DNA of 64,000 bases from Spirochaetes bacterium GWE1_32_154 (GCA_001829315.1 MIAY01000036.1:62001-126000), one strand, 5' to 3'. Numbered from the stretch's first letter, positions 8,963 through 16,756 are shown. Numbers and translations are program-made. Notes: generated by a model not told the origin, from the letters alone.

Positions 8963-9706
8963 ATGGAAAAAGAAAAAATTACATTATTACCATATTCGTT
9001 TAGCACAATTATTCTTGTTTTCCTATTTTTTATAACGGGATGCAAAGATGAATATGTCACAATTAATGTAGGTGAGAACGCACAAACAGAAATTATTTAC
9101 AATAATCATAGAGTTTTATTGGATATCTGGAATCCGAAAGTTATCAGCAAAAAGAAATTTGAAAAAGAATATGTAATTGCAAGTCATCTCCATGAAGATC
9201 ATTATGAAAAAAACTTTTATGAAAAATGTACAAGTGACAAACTTCTTATGACACCGGGTACATTTAAAGATGAATATTTTTCAATTGATACAATTGGCAG
9301 TTCACATACTTCGTACTATAAAGATGGAATTACACCGTCAAATTGCATAACACTCATACAGGTGCATGATATAAAAATCGGTCATTTTGGCGATTTTGGT
9401 CAGGAATTTCTTACTAATGAACAAATAGCAACTTTTGGGAAAATAGATATTGCAATACTACCGGTACTATATACTTTTAATGATGCAAAGAATTTAAATG
9501 ATGTTATTGTGAAATTGAAACCTTCAATAATTATTCCAACACATTATGACCTTGAGAATTTGGAGATTCTATTGAATGGCAGGTCTGCTTTATTTACCGG
9601 GAAAACCCGTTTTAAATTTTCAAAAAAGGATATTAATCCGCTTGAACAAAAAGTTATTATTTATGGTGAATTATCATCAGGGTATAGAAAAATCTTACAG
9701 AGATAG
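8963..9706 (+). CDS. Metallo-beta-lactamase-fold lipoprotein
   Basis: A 247-residue protein with a lipoprotein signal (TIILVFLFFITGC). The mature part matches the UlaG-like branch of the metallo-beta-lactamase superfamily: metal-binding motif SHLHEDH (HxHxDH), a further His in KIGHFGDFGQ, and IPTHYD near the C-terminus. Members hydrolyse phospholactones, esters or phosphodiesters, and some are nucleases; the substrate here is not predictable. Family members are usually 230-350 residues and cytoplasmic, so membrane anchoring in the periplasm or on the surface is less usual. It stands alone, divergent from the lipoprotein gene at 8259-8843. Confidence 0.78.
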   Translation: MEKEKITLLPYSFSTIILVFLFFITGCKDEYVTINVGENAQTEIIYNNHRVLLDIWNPKVISKKKFEKEYVIASHLHEDHYEKNFYEKCTSDKLLMTPGTFKDEYFSIDTIGSSHTSYYKDGITPSNCITLIQVHDIKIGHFGDFGQEFLTNEQIATFGKIDIAILPVLYTFNDAKNLNDVIVKLKPSIIIPTHYDLENLEILLNGRSALFTGKTRFKFSKKDINPLEQKVIIYGELSSGYRKILQR

Positions 9707-9908
9707 AGATTAAAAGAGTATTGTGCAAGAGATTTAGAAAATTATGAAATAAAGAATTTTCAACTTCTGAAAATTGATTATACCAAAGTGTTTTAGAAAT
9801 TAAATATTAATTTCCACCATCAAATTACTTCATTATAAACAATAAAATGATTGAAAAATAATCAGAAATTGATTAGATTAATTTAAAATTACTATTGAGG
9901 AATAAAAA
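9707..9908. other. Intergenic stretch, no gene seen
   Basis: About 200 AT-rich bases between the metallo-hydrolase and the Rpn gene. I see no open frame, tRNA or strong hairpin; the last part carries the ribosome site (TTGAGGAAT) of the next gene. Confidence 0.5.
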
Positions 9909-10802
9909 ATGTCAAAATATATAAATCCCTACACAGACTTTGGATTTAAAAAATTATTCGGAACAGAAGCAAATAAAGATTTATTAATAGATTTTCTTAA
10001 TGAACTTGTTGATAAAAAGCATAAAATAACTGATTTAACATTTAAAAATAATGAAAATCCCGGTGAACTTTCAGAAGATAGAAAGGCAATTTTTGATATC
10101 TACTGCGAAACAGTAAGTGGTGAAAAAATAATTATTGAAATGCAAAAGGCAAAAATCAATTTTTTCAAGGATCGAGCTGTATTCTACACAACCTTTCCAA
10201 TCAGAGAGCAAGCTGAAAAAGGAGAATGGAATTTCAAATTAAAACCTGTATACTGCATCGCAATCCTTGATTTTGAATTTGATAAGGATTTAAAGAATAA
10301 GGATTATAAAAATATAGTAACTTTAAAGAATCAGTATTGTGAAGAATTTTATGATAAATTAAAATATATTTTTATAGAAATGCCTCGATTTAACAAGAAA
10401 GAAAATGAATTAGATACTCACTTTGAAAAATGGCTTTATTTCTTAAAGAATTTAATTGAGTTTGAAAATGTTCCGGGAATATTGAAAGAAGCTGTTTTTG
10501 AAAAAGGTTTTAAAGTAGCAGAAATTGCGGCATTAAATAAAGAACAGCACGAAGCCTATGAAAAAAGTTTGCTTCAATATTGGGATATAAAAAGTGCTGT
10601 TGATACAGCGTTTGATGATGGAAAAGCAGAAGGAATAGAGCAGGGAATAGAGCAAGGTATAGAGCAAGGTATAGAGAAGGGAATTGAGCAAGGAAAAATT
10701 GAAGTAATCGAAACAATGATTTCAGAGGGTTTTGATTTTGAGACTATCAGTCGTTTAACTAAACTGCCAATTGAAGAAATAAAAAAATTGCAGAAGAATT
10801 AA
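9909..10802 (+). CDS. Rpn-family PD-(D/E)XK nuclease / putative transposase
   Basis: A 297-residue member of the Rpn/PDDEXK_2 family (recombination-promoting nucleases, often annotated as putative transposases). The N-terminus NPYTDFGFKKLFG is the family hallmark. The nuclease core includes FDIYCETVSGEKIIIEMQ, where the Asp and the E-x-Q provide the metal site. The tail carries the family's tandem E-G-I-E-Q-G repeats (10631-10690, near-identical 12-bp units), followed by a short helical C-terminus (FDFETISRLTKLPIEEIKKL). Family members make DNA breaks and promote recA-independent recombination. It is a stand-alone gene, typical of mobile accessory DNA. Repeat number is likely to vary between strains. 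Confidence 0.88.
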   Translation: MSKYINPYTDFGFKKLFGTEANKDLLIDFLNELVDKKHKITDLTFKNNENPGELSEDRKAIFDIYCETVSGEKIIIEMQKAKINFFKDRAVFYTTFPIREQAEKGEWNFKLKPVYCIAILDFEFDKDLKNKDYKNIVTLKNQYCEEFYDKLKYIFIEMPRFNKKENELDTHFEKWLYFLKNLIEFENVPGILKEAVFEKGFKVAEIAALNKEQHEAYEKSLLQYWDIKSAVDTAFDDGKAEGIEQGIEQGIEQGIEKGIEQGKIEVIETMISEGFDFETISRLTKLPIEEIKKLQKN

Positions 10803-11015
10803 ATTGAATTTTTTATTTTTGAAATTTTTTGTCCTTAATGCTGGTTTTAGTTGGAAATCTGAACTTGATCCCTATCGGGCGGGAAGCAGAATTTACAAAT
10901 GGTAATCTATAAAATAAATGAGTCAGAAATACATTTTATAGAAAAAAATAATTCAAATAAGAAAAAGAGTTTTATAATATTGGTAAAATTTACGATTATT
11001 GTTCATGCATATTGC

Positions 11016-11043
11016 TTGTATCTTCATGAAGTAATGCTATAAT
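11016..11043 (+). promoter_or_regulatory. Promoter and operator of the FitA/VapC-type module
   Basis: A -35 box TTGTAT (11016-11021) and a perfect -10 box TATAAT (11038-11043) are separated by 16 bases. The spacer contains the perfect palindrome CTTCATGAAG (11022-11031), well placed for the antitoxin's ribbon-helix-helix domain to repress its own promoter. The ribosome site AGGAG precedes the start at 11062. Confidence 0.6.
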
Positions 11044-11061
11044 AAAAAATAGGAGTTAATC

Positions 11062-11340
11062 ATGGCAACGCTACAAGTTCGTGATATAGATGATAGATTG
11101 TATAGTTTTTTAAAAACTTCAGCTAAAATGCAAAACCGTTCAATAAGTCAGGAGGTAATTACTATTCTGGAAAATTACCTGAATTCGAATCAAAAGCAAT
11201 TAAAAAATACAACTCTTGAGTTTCTGGCATTAACTGGTGCCTGGATTGATGATAATGATGCAGAAGTTATAATAAAAGATATCAGACAAGGAAGAAATCA
11301 ATCAACCCGGTTTGGAGCAAATAATGGCATTTTTGATTGA
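11062..11340 (+). CDS. FitA-like ribbon-helix-helix antitoxin
   Basis: A 92-residue antitoxin. The N-terminal part (ATLQVRDIDDRLYSFL, then NRSISQEVITILENYL) is a ribbon-helix-helix DNA-binding domain of the FitA/plasmid-stability type. The C-terminal half should wrap and inhibit the PIN toxin encoded next. Its stop lies 17 bases inside the toxin gene, so the two are translationally coupled, as is usual for type II modules. It probably autoregulates through the palindrome in its promoter spacer. Confidence 0.85.
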   Translation: MATLQVRDIDDRLYSFLKTSAKMQNRSISQEVITILENYLNSNQKQLKNTTLEFLALTGAWIDDNDAEVIIKDIRQGRNQSTRFGANNGIFD

Positions 11341-11731
11341 TACAGATATTTTAATTTACAGTTTAAAAGGAAATCGACAAATAAATAATTGGATGTATGA
11401 AAATCAAAATATACCAAAATTTATTTCTGTAATTACTTTTGGAGAGTTAATGTATGGTGCGAGAAAATCGCAACATCCGGAAAAAAATTTAGCAACTGCA
11501 ATTAGAATTTCTGAATTATTCCCTATTATCGATGTAAACAGGGGAGTTATAGAAGTATTTGGAGAATTAAAGGCAAAACTGGAAAAAGATGGTAATAGAA
11601 TTGATGATATGGATTTATTAATTGCTTCAACTGCAATTTATATGAACATGTCTCTTGTAACTAATAATAAAAATCATTTTTCCATAATTCCTGATTTAGT
11701 TCTTGAAAAATGGGAAGAAATAAAAAGCTAA
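11324..11731 (+). CDS. PIN-domain toxin (VapC/FitB type)
   Basis: A 135-residue PIN-domain ribonuclease toxin. I choose the ATG at 11324 because the ribosome site GGAG lies six bases upstream and the product then begins MAFLIDTDILIY, the normal start of the family; an ATG twelve bases earlier is possible. Metal-binding acidic residues are visible in FLIDTDIL, in GELMYGA and in IDDMDLLIAS. The full PIN length is present, so the toxin looks intact. It should cleave RNA in the cytoplasm unless bound by the antitoxin encoded just upstream. Confidence 0.87.
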   Translation: MAFLIDTDILIYSLKGNRQINNWMYENQNIPKFISVITFGELMYGARKSQHPEKNLATAIRISELFPIIDVNRGVIEVFGELKAKLEKDGNRIDDMDLLIASTAIYMNMSLVTNNKNHFSIIPDLVLEKWEEIKS

Positions 11732-11783
11732 CAACCGAAATGTAATGAAACATATTCACGCCGGATACAAAACGACGGTGTGA

Positions 11784-11903
11784 GGTAAATATTCAAAAAA
11801 GCATCCATGGAAAGCATTTGAAAGAAGTTTGTCAGAATTTCCGGACGATTTTATGGAAAATGGCAGAAATCAACCGGAAATGCAGATACGCCCTGGTTTG
11901 TAA
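11784..11903 (+). pseudogene. VapB-type (AbrB-like) antitoxin remnant, C-terminal end only
   Basis: In this frame the sequence reads PWKAFERSLSEFPDDF and then MENGRNQPEMQ before a stop. This is the typical toxin-binding tail of VapB antitoxins of the SpoVT/AbrB type. The DNA-binding N-terminal half is missing: a stop (11781) lies directly upstream and I find no matching sequence before it. It is directly followed by the remnant of a matching VapC gene, so a whole module has decayed here. Confidence 0.65.
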
Positions 11904-11904
11904 T

Positions 11905-12120
11905 ATATATCTGCTTGATACAAATAATTGCATTTATATCATAAATAAGAAACTTGTTCAGGTTGTTCATAGGATAACTCAATTAGAAGTTCAACAAGTT
12001 AAACTTTCAGCTATTTCTCTCGGCGAACTTGAGTATGGAGTTTCTAAAAGTAAGTATCCGCAGAAAAACAAATTGGCACTTCTAAAATATTACCGCTGTA
12101 TACTTTCGGGATCAAAATAG
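11905..12120 (+). pseudogene. Truncated VapC PIN-domain toxin remnant
   Basis: The frame encodes YLLDTNNCIYIINKK at its start and LSAISLGELEYGVSKS later, the first half of a VapC toxin. Where the family has its start Met, the codon is ATA (11905), directly after the antitoxin-remnant stop, so the start appears lost. Homology stops near 12088 (after LALLKYY), where the sequence runs into the end of the convergent HipB gene. The second half of the PIN domain, with its remaining acidic residues, is absent. A longer open frame beginning at 11818 reads the antitoxin remnant in the wrong frame. Confidence 0.75.
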
Positions 12121-12332
12121 TAAAAAGGTTTTTTTTCCTCTATGTGCAGCTGATACTCAAGTGCATCAAGCAGTTTAACAAAGACCTGAAGTGATATTTT
12201 ATCTATACTTCCTTTTTCGAGTTTTGCTAAAGTCTGTCTTGAAATATTTGCCTTTCCTGCAAGTTCTGATTGGGTAAGTTTTTTTGTCAGTCTGACCTTT
12301 TTTATTGTCTCACCAATTTCATAAAATTCCAT
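12090..12332 (-). CDS. HipB-like XRE-family antitoxin/regulator
   Basis: An 80-residue helix-turn-helix protein starting MEFYEIGETIKKVR. The HTH is clear: KLTQSELAGKANISRQTLAK followed by LEKGSIDKISLQVFVKLLDAL. I prefer the ATG at 12332, which gives the standard HipB N-terminus; an upstream start would add a 17-residue hydrophobic stretch that is out-of-frame HipA sequence. It overlaps the end of hipA by 14 bases and comes after it, the reverse of the usual hipB-hipA order. It should bind HipA and repress the operon. Confidence 0.8.
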   Translation of the reverse strand: MEFYEIGETIKKVRLTKKLTQSELAGKANISRQTLAKLEKGSIDKISLQVFVKLLDALEYQLHIEEKKPFYYFDPESIQR

Positions 12333-13515
12333 CAGGCAATTCCTTAAACGTGGTATTGAGGTTTTCAGAAAGAGAAAAATCAATTATTCGTATCATTTTT
12401 TCACCCGTTTTTTTAAATGCAACATTATCAAGGATATATTGAGTTATTTCGCGTTTTATAAGAAGAACCGCCTCAACACATTCATCAAATAGTGTTAAAG
12501 CACAAGCCGTATCGAGCAGACAATATTCCACTCCGAATCTTATAAGTGTCTGCTTTTTTACCCAAATTTTTCCCCCATACAGTGTCAAAGCAGGTTTGTC
12601 ATGAGGAAGGTATACGGTAGTGCAAACTACATCGTATGCCGGAGCTAGAAATCTTTTTTTCTTATCAGCAGTATAGAGTATACCGAAATTCTTGAGATGT
12701 GCATCCCCATTTTTCAGGAGAAAATTCATAATAATCATCTTAAAAAATATTTTCAAGTCATTTTCTTTTGATGTTGATATTTTATAAATAGCTTTTGCAA
12801 GCTGCTCATAACTTCCATTATATTTTTGTTCTTTATTGAAATCAAATAGAACGCAGAATTCTTCAAATCCATAAAATGAGTTATTTGATGAGTTATATGT
12901 AAATTTCTGCGTTACAAAGAGTTTTTTATTATCTGATATTTTGAATATAGGTACAGGGATGCCGGCATATTTCATGGCATTCATACAGAAAAATTCATTC
13001 TCAGCAAGATCAGGATACTCATCTGTAAAACTTTTTACTATATATTCTTTACAGGATAGTGCTGCTTTATCAAAAAATGAAGTGAGTACCTTTGGTTGAA
13101 CTCCAGAAACAGCTGATCTGTTAAGAAAAAGTTTTACAAGTTGATTAAAAAGATTTTCATCAGTGCTTTTTAAAACATCCTCGAGATACGGGTATTGATT
13201 TTCTTCAGAAGGCAATTGATTTTCATACGTCAGATACCCGTCAATGGATTTTGAAAGATGGGTAAAAAGTATATAGTCATTTATCTCGCCGTACTCTTTG
13301 GTCAGGAGGTTTTTAAATAATGAAAACAGGTACCCTTCGGGCATGTTCATATCAAAAATAGGGTGAATATGAAAACGGGATACATAACTTTTTACACTGA
13401 AAGGCATTCGTAGTGAGACCGGGTTATCACACGAATAATTATAAATATATTCCCGTTCATCCGGAAGATATTCCAGTGTGCCGGCTTCCTTTTTGTCAGC
13501 AAAAACTGTTATCAT
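12319..13515 (-). CDS. HipA-type serine/threonine kinase toxin
   Basis: A 398-residue HipA-family kinase. The N-terminal HipA_N-like part (MITVFADKKEAGTLEYL through MPEGYL) is followed by the kinase core: SGVQPKVL, KEYIVKSF as the ATP-binding Lys region, the catalytic loop NGDAHLKNFG and the metal site APAYDVV. These match HipA, which phosphorylates glutamyl-tRNA synthetase in E. coli and induces dormancy; the target of this variant is unknown. All catalytic residues appear present and the length is normal. It forms an operon with the HTH gene just downstream. Confidence 0.88.
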   Translation of the reverse strand: MITVFADKKEAGTLEYLPDEREYIYNYSCDNPVSLRMPFSVKSYVSRFHIHPIFDMNMPEGYLFSLFKNLLTKEYGEINDYILFTHLSKSIDGYLTYENQLPSEENQYPYLEDVLKSTDENLFNQLVKLFLNRSAVSGVQPKVLTSFFDKAALSCKEYIVKSFTDEYPDLAENEFFCMNAMKYAGIPVPIFKISDNKKLFVTQKFTYNSSNNSFYGFEEFCVLFDFNKEQKYNGSYEQLAKAIYKISTSKENDLKIFFKMIIMNFLLKNGDAHLKNFGILYTADKKKRFLAPAYDVVCTTVYLPHDKPALTLYGGKIWVKKQTLIRFGVEYCLLDTACALTLFDECVEAVLLIKREITQYILDNVAFKKTGEKMIRIIDFSLSENLNTTFKELPDGIL

Positions 13516-13897
13516 ATTTGACTCCTTTTTGCAGTTCTGAGTTAACTATGGTTTACATTATAAGATATATTTTAATAAATGTAAACTGATTTTAACATTA
13601 TTAAGAGATTACACGTACAGAATACAAAATAGAGAGGAAAAGGAGTGTTTCACGCGGAGGCACCGGAGATCGCGGGTGGTAGGAGTTTCACATAAAGGTA
13701 GGAGAGATATTTGATGTGAGTTTGTTTTAGATGCCCTTGATATTGGTAGTCAACCAGTGCGTTCCTCGAATAACGCATACATTATGTATTGCGTCATTCT
13801 TTGTGTTTTGTAACTAAAAGTAAGTTTTTTCCCTTGTAAAACATTCCATTTTAAGTTCATTAAACATGTTAATTTTTTGTACGCTATCTATTTTATT
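13516..13897. other. Intergenic stretch upstream of the giant-protein remnant
   Basis: No open frame of note. A patch at 13650-13680 (CACGCGGAGGCACCGGAGAT) is much more GC-rich than its surroundings and resembles the short filler sequences scattered in many genomes. An imperfect inverted repeat occurs at about 13774-13796 (ACGCATACAT / ATGTATTGCGT). Neither has a function I can support. Confidence 0.4.
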
Positions 13898-13931
13898 TTG
13901 TATTAAACCGATTAATGAAGTATAATTTAAT
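13898..13931 (+). promoter_or_regulatory. Promoter shared with the giant gene (copy 1)
   Basis: TTGTAT (13898-13903), a 17-base spacer and a perfect TATAAT (13921-13926) precede the decayed paralogue. The 30 bases 13902-13931 match 17909-17938, upstream of the giant gene, with one mismatch, so both genes share an ancestral promoter. Confidence 0.6.
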
Positions 13932-13958
13932 GTATATCCCATTCATGGAGCATATTTT

Positions 13959-14275
13959 ATGAAGTTGATGATAAAAGTTTTATTTTTTATTCTTGCGGTG
14001 AATTTTGGGTGGGGGGCGGATTATGTGTGGGACGCCACGCCGGTGGGGATATGATAAACTGGAGTGATCCTCTAAATTGGCATCTTGATGCGAATTATCC
14101 ATGTTTTGGGGGGCGGTGACACAGCTGTTATCGGAGCCGGTGGTAATGCCACTGTGAATGTTGGTGTTACAATAGATAGTTTGACAATAAATGGCGGGTC
14201 AGCGGTTACAATTTGTAATTTTACCAGTGCCGGTGCAAATTATCCTGTTATTGATGTCAGTGGAACACTATCATC
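13959..14275 (+). pseudogene. Decayed paralogue of the giant surface protein (5' end only)
   Basis: The start MKLMIKVLFFILAVNFGWG is a signal peptide almost identical in its first residues to that of the 18028 giant (MKLMIK). The next residues match it in pieces from different frames: YVWDATP, then MINWSDPLNWHLDANYP in a second frame, then GGGDTAVIGAGGNATVNVGV and DSLTINGGS in a third. At least two frameshifts and a stop therefore break the gene, and homology ends near 14275. About 100 residues' worth of the giant's N-terminal module remain. A ribosome site (GGAG, 13947) is still present. It is a dead paralogue, not an alternative start of the giant. Confidence 0.75.
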
Positions 14276-14347
14276 TAACATATTTATTGCTGTACTTTTT
14301 TTTATTCTCTTTTCCCAAATTCTCTCAAAATTAGTGACATAAGCCAT
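14273..14347 (-). pseudogene. Possible Rpn-family fragment
   Basis: On the minus strand, after a good ribosome site (GGAGGGT), a short frame begins MAYVTNFERIWEKR. This resembles the region just before the tandem repeats of Rpn-family proteins. It breaks off where the giant-gene remnant ends, suggesting that an insertion and later deletion trimmed that remnant. The match is too short to be certain. Confidence 0.3.
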
Positions 14348-14445
14348 AGGTTTACCCTCCATTTTCTATGTTTATATTGTATTCTGTCATTGTTATTAGT
14401 AAAACGGCACTTTTTGTGTTTTTTTGCGGTTTTTAGTTTTTTTTA

Positions 14446-14474
14446 TTGACATGAGTTATTATTATTCATACCAT
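14446..14474 (+). promoter_or_regulatory. Promoter of the FGE/lectin-fold lipoprotein gene
   Basis: A perfect -35 TTGACA (14446-14451), a 17-base spacer and a -10 TACCAT (14469-14474). The ribosome site AAGGAG follows at 14501, six bases before the ATG at 14512. Confidence 0.6.
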
Positions 14475-14511
14475 AAAAATAATAATTTGGTTTAAGCAAA
14501 AAGGAGTTTTC

Positions 14512-16635
14512 ATGAATAAGTTAAAAATGTTATTTTCGGCAATCTTAATGCTGCTTCTCGTAATTACAGGGTGCCAACAACCTCCTGTAATTGATCCCCA
14601 AAAACAGGAAGGGGAAATGATTGTTTCTATTACTGACAGCGTTAGCCGTTCTATACTACCCGGTATCAGTATGGAGCCTGCCAGTTATGACCTCACCGGA
14701 TCCGGTCCAAATGGAGCTAGTTTTACCCAGTCTATTAGTTCTGGTAATACTGCAGTCATAAAAAGTCTTGCTTTTGGCCAATGGACTGTAAGTGTCACAG
14801 CAAAAAATAATGACGGTAAAGCCATAGGTAGTGGTAATGGCAGTGTATTAGTTAAGTCTAATGATACTGTCAGCTTGAATATTATCGTACGACCTTTTGA
14901 TGGAATCGGTTCTCTTGCATTATCTGTAGGATGGCCTCACGAACAGATACAAACTCCGCAGATTGATTCTACACTTACACCATTGAATGGTGCAGCCCGT
15001 GTTCTTGATTTTACTATTGACGGTACTAACGGAAGTGCAAATTACTCAGCGAATGATGTTCCTGCCGGTTATCATACATTGATTGTAAAACTGATGGATA
15101 ATGGATATATGACAATCGGTGCCGTTGAAGTCGTTAGAATCGTAGCTGATGAAACAACAGATGGTTCTATCGTATTTGATAATGTTAATCAGGCTACAGG
15201 TGATATCAATATCGGCATAACTCCTGAAATGAACGATCCTCTTGATGTTACAATAATCGGTGCTGAAGTTACTAAACCTCAAAATCAGAGCATGTCATTA
15301 AGTGCTTCTGTTTCAAACTATACAGATAATTTAGTCTATGTCTGGTATATAAATGCATCAGCTGTTGCAACCGGACAGGCATTTACCATGGGTAATACCT
15401 ATGCAAAAGGATATTACAGAATCGATGTGACCGCATTTACCCCCGACGGAAAACGGGCAGGAAGCGATACCGCTACAGTTCAAGTGACAGATGCCGTATA
15501 CGGTTCAAATGCCACATTATCCGGTCTGACTTCGGATATCAGCACCCTCACACCGGTTTTTGACTCTACTATTAACAATTACGCAATAGAAGTTGATAAC
15601 AGTGCTGACAGTATAATTCTCACAGGAGTTACCTCTGACCCGGAAGCCACGATAAGTGCAAATAACGGTGTGGCGCAATCATTAAATGTCGGAGTAAATA
15701 TAATAGTAGTAACTGTTACCGCAGCAGACTCAACTACTATGCAGAATTACACAGTTTCAGTAACCCGTAAGACATCACCGGTAACCGGCACCTTAACAAC
15801 CACAACGCTGACAAATACGATACATAGTGTTGGTGTACCTGGTGGGAGTACCGATTTGCAGGGGCGTGAAGTAACTCTAAGCCCTTTTACGATGGGTAAA
15901 TATGAAATAACCTATGCTCAATGGTACGAAGTAAAATCATGGGCAACCACCAACGGCTATAACTTTCAGAATGCCGGACGAGAAGGACATGACGGAACAG
16001 CCGGTGCAGTACCAACTGCCGCAAGCAGTGAGCCTGTAACCATGATAAGCTGGCGAGATGCCATCGTGTGGTGTAATGCACTGTCAGAAAAAGAAAGCTT
16101 AAACCCATGCTATAAGACAGCAGGTGGAGTTGTGATAAAAGACTCCCGTGATGTGAATGTGGCGGTCGTTGATGCAGCAGTACTTACACTTAGTGCAACA
16201 GGGTATCGTTTACCGACAGAAGCAGAGTGGGAGTATGCAGCAAGCTATAAGGATGGGACAAACTGGACACCGGCTACTTGGGCAAGTGGTGCAACTGCAG
16301 ATTATAACAATGCATCAGCAACCGGTACGGTAGCGTGGTACAGTTCAAACTTAGGAAGTAAAACTCAGCCGGTAGGCGGCAAGACAGCAAATCAGCTTGG
16401 ACTCTTTGACATGTCGGGCAATGTTTGGGAATGGTGCAGTGACTGGTATGGCAGTATTACAGCCGGTACTCCGGTATCAAATCCTACGGGAGCTGGTACG
16501 GGCTCTTACCGTGTTGTTCGTGGTGGCAGTTGGAGCATCCCTGCGCTCCTCTTGCAGGTCGGCATCCGCACCAGCAATCCCCCGGGCAGCACGGGCGACG
16601 GCATTGGCTTCCGTCTTTCCAGGACTTCTTATTAG
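14512..16635 (+). CDS. Surface lipoprotein with cadherin-like and FGE/C-type-lectin domains; DGR-type variable C-terminus
   Basis: A 707-residue lipoprotein (signal MLLLVITGC, lipid Cys21). Several beta domains follow (25-330), then a cadherin-like beta-sandwich domain (about 338-425: ATLSGLTSDISTLTPVFDST to MQNYTVSVTR), then an FGE-sulfatase/C-type-lectin fold (about 440-707) with TMGKYEITYAQWYEV, YRLPTEAEWEYAA and MSGNVWEWCSDWYG. In place of the usual ending VRGGSW-NNN-A-NN-RVANRN, the C-terminus reads VRGGSWSIPALLLQVGIR and then a Pro/Gly/Ser-rich run before GIGFRLSR. The framework residues stay but the exposed ones are replaced. This is what a diversity-generating retroelement does, as in treponemal TvpA. 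It is likely a surface ligand-binding protein, not a sulfatase activator. It has its own promoter. Confidence 0.85.
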   Translation: MNKLKMLFSAILMLLLVITGCQQPPVIDPQKQEGEMIVSITDSVSRSILPGISMEPASYDLTGSGPNGASFTQSISSGNTAVIKSLAFGQWTVSVTAKNNDGKAIGSGNGSVLVKSNDTVSLNIIVRPFDGIGSLALSVGWPHEQIQTPQIDSTLTPLNGAARVLDFTIDGTNGSANYSANDVPAGYHTLIVKLMDNGYMTIGAVEVVRIVADETTDGSIVFDNVNQATGDINIGITPEMNDPLDVTIIGAEVTKPQNQSMSLSASVSNYTDNLVYVWYINASAVATGQAFTMGNTYAKGYYRIDVTAFTPDGKRAGSDTATVQVTDAVYGSNATLSGLTSDISTLTPVFDSTINNYAIEVDNSADSIILTGVTSDPEATISANNGVAQSLNVGVNIIVVTVTAADSTTMQNYTVSVTRKTSPVTGTLTTTTLTNTIHSVGVPGGSTDLQGREVTLSPFTMGKYEITYAQWYEVKSWATTNGYNFQNAGREGHDGTAGAVPTAASSEPVTMISWRDAIVWCNALSEKESLNPCYKTAGGVVIKDSRDVNVAVVDAAVLTLSATGYRLPTEAEWEYAASYKDGTNWTPATWASGATADYNNASATGTVAWYSSNLGSKTQPVGGKTANQLGLFDMSGNVWEWCSDWYGSITAGTPVSNPTGAGTGSYRVVRGGSWSIPALLLQVGIRTSNPPGSTGDGIGFRLSRTSY
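16516..16620 (+). other. Putative diversity-generating-retroelement variable region (VR)
   Basis: The last ~100 coding bases of the lipoprotein differ sharply in composition from everything around: 41 of the 60 bases 16561-16620 are G or C. At positions where the conserved fold has Asn, the codons are AGC, ATC, CTC, CTC, ATC, ACC, AGC, CCC, GGC, GAC, which is what adenine-specific mutagenesis of AAC codons yields (NNC). Framework codons (GGC AGT TGG, and GGC ATT GGC TTC CGT) are kept. No reverse transcriptase, Avd gene or template repeat is seen in the window, so the mutagenesis machinery would act from elsewhere or be lost. Confidence 0.7.
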
Positions 16636-16698
16636 TTTTTAGGTTTTTTACATTTTTACTTTTTATGGGTGAAAAAAGGATTTTATGACCCTCGATTA

Positions 16699-16756
16699 GC
16701 AGTTTCATCAATCACCGCCGGCGAATGCCGGATTAAACGGTGATTGTTGAAACTGC
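16699..16756. repeat. 58-base near-perfect hairpin downstream of the VR gene
   Basis: Outer arms GCAGTTTCATCAATCACCG (16699-16717) and CGGTGATTGTTGAAACTGC (16738-16756) pair at 18 of 19 positions. Inside lies a second perfect hairpin CCGGC-GAAT-GCCGG (16718-16731). There is no T-run, so it is not a plain terminator. DGR targets often carry a hairpin just 3' of the variable region, which makes that role possible; its distance from the VR (about 80 bases) is on the long side. Confidence 0.6.

Noticed and set aside
10631-10690. 12-bp tandem repeats in the Rpn gene as a separate repeat element
   Set aside because: They code for the E-G-I-E-Q-G tail typical of the family and are part of the gene.
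11818-12120. Open frame of 100 codons as an intact PIN toxin
   Set aside because: Its first 28 codons read the antitoxin remnant in the wrong frame, and the second half of the PIN domain is missing.
13645-13700. GC-rich patch as a gene or regulatory element
   Set aside because: It has no open frame with a start and no symmetry; similar short filler sequences are found scattered in unrelated genomes.
16699-16756. Hairpin resembling a CRISPR repeat or an integron attC site
   Set aside because: Only one copy is present, with no spacers or cas genes; the GTTRRRY/RYYYAAC core pair of attC sites is not found.
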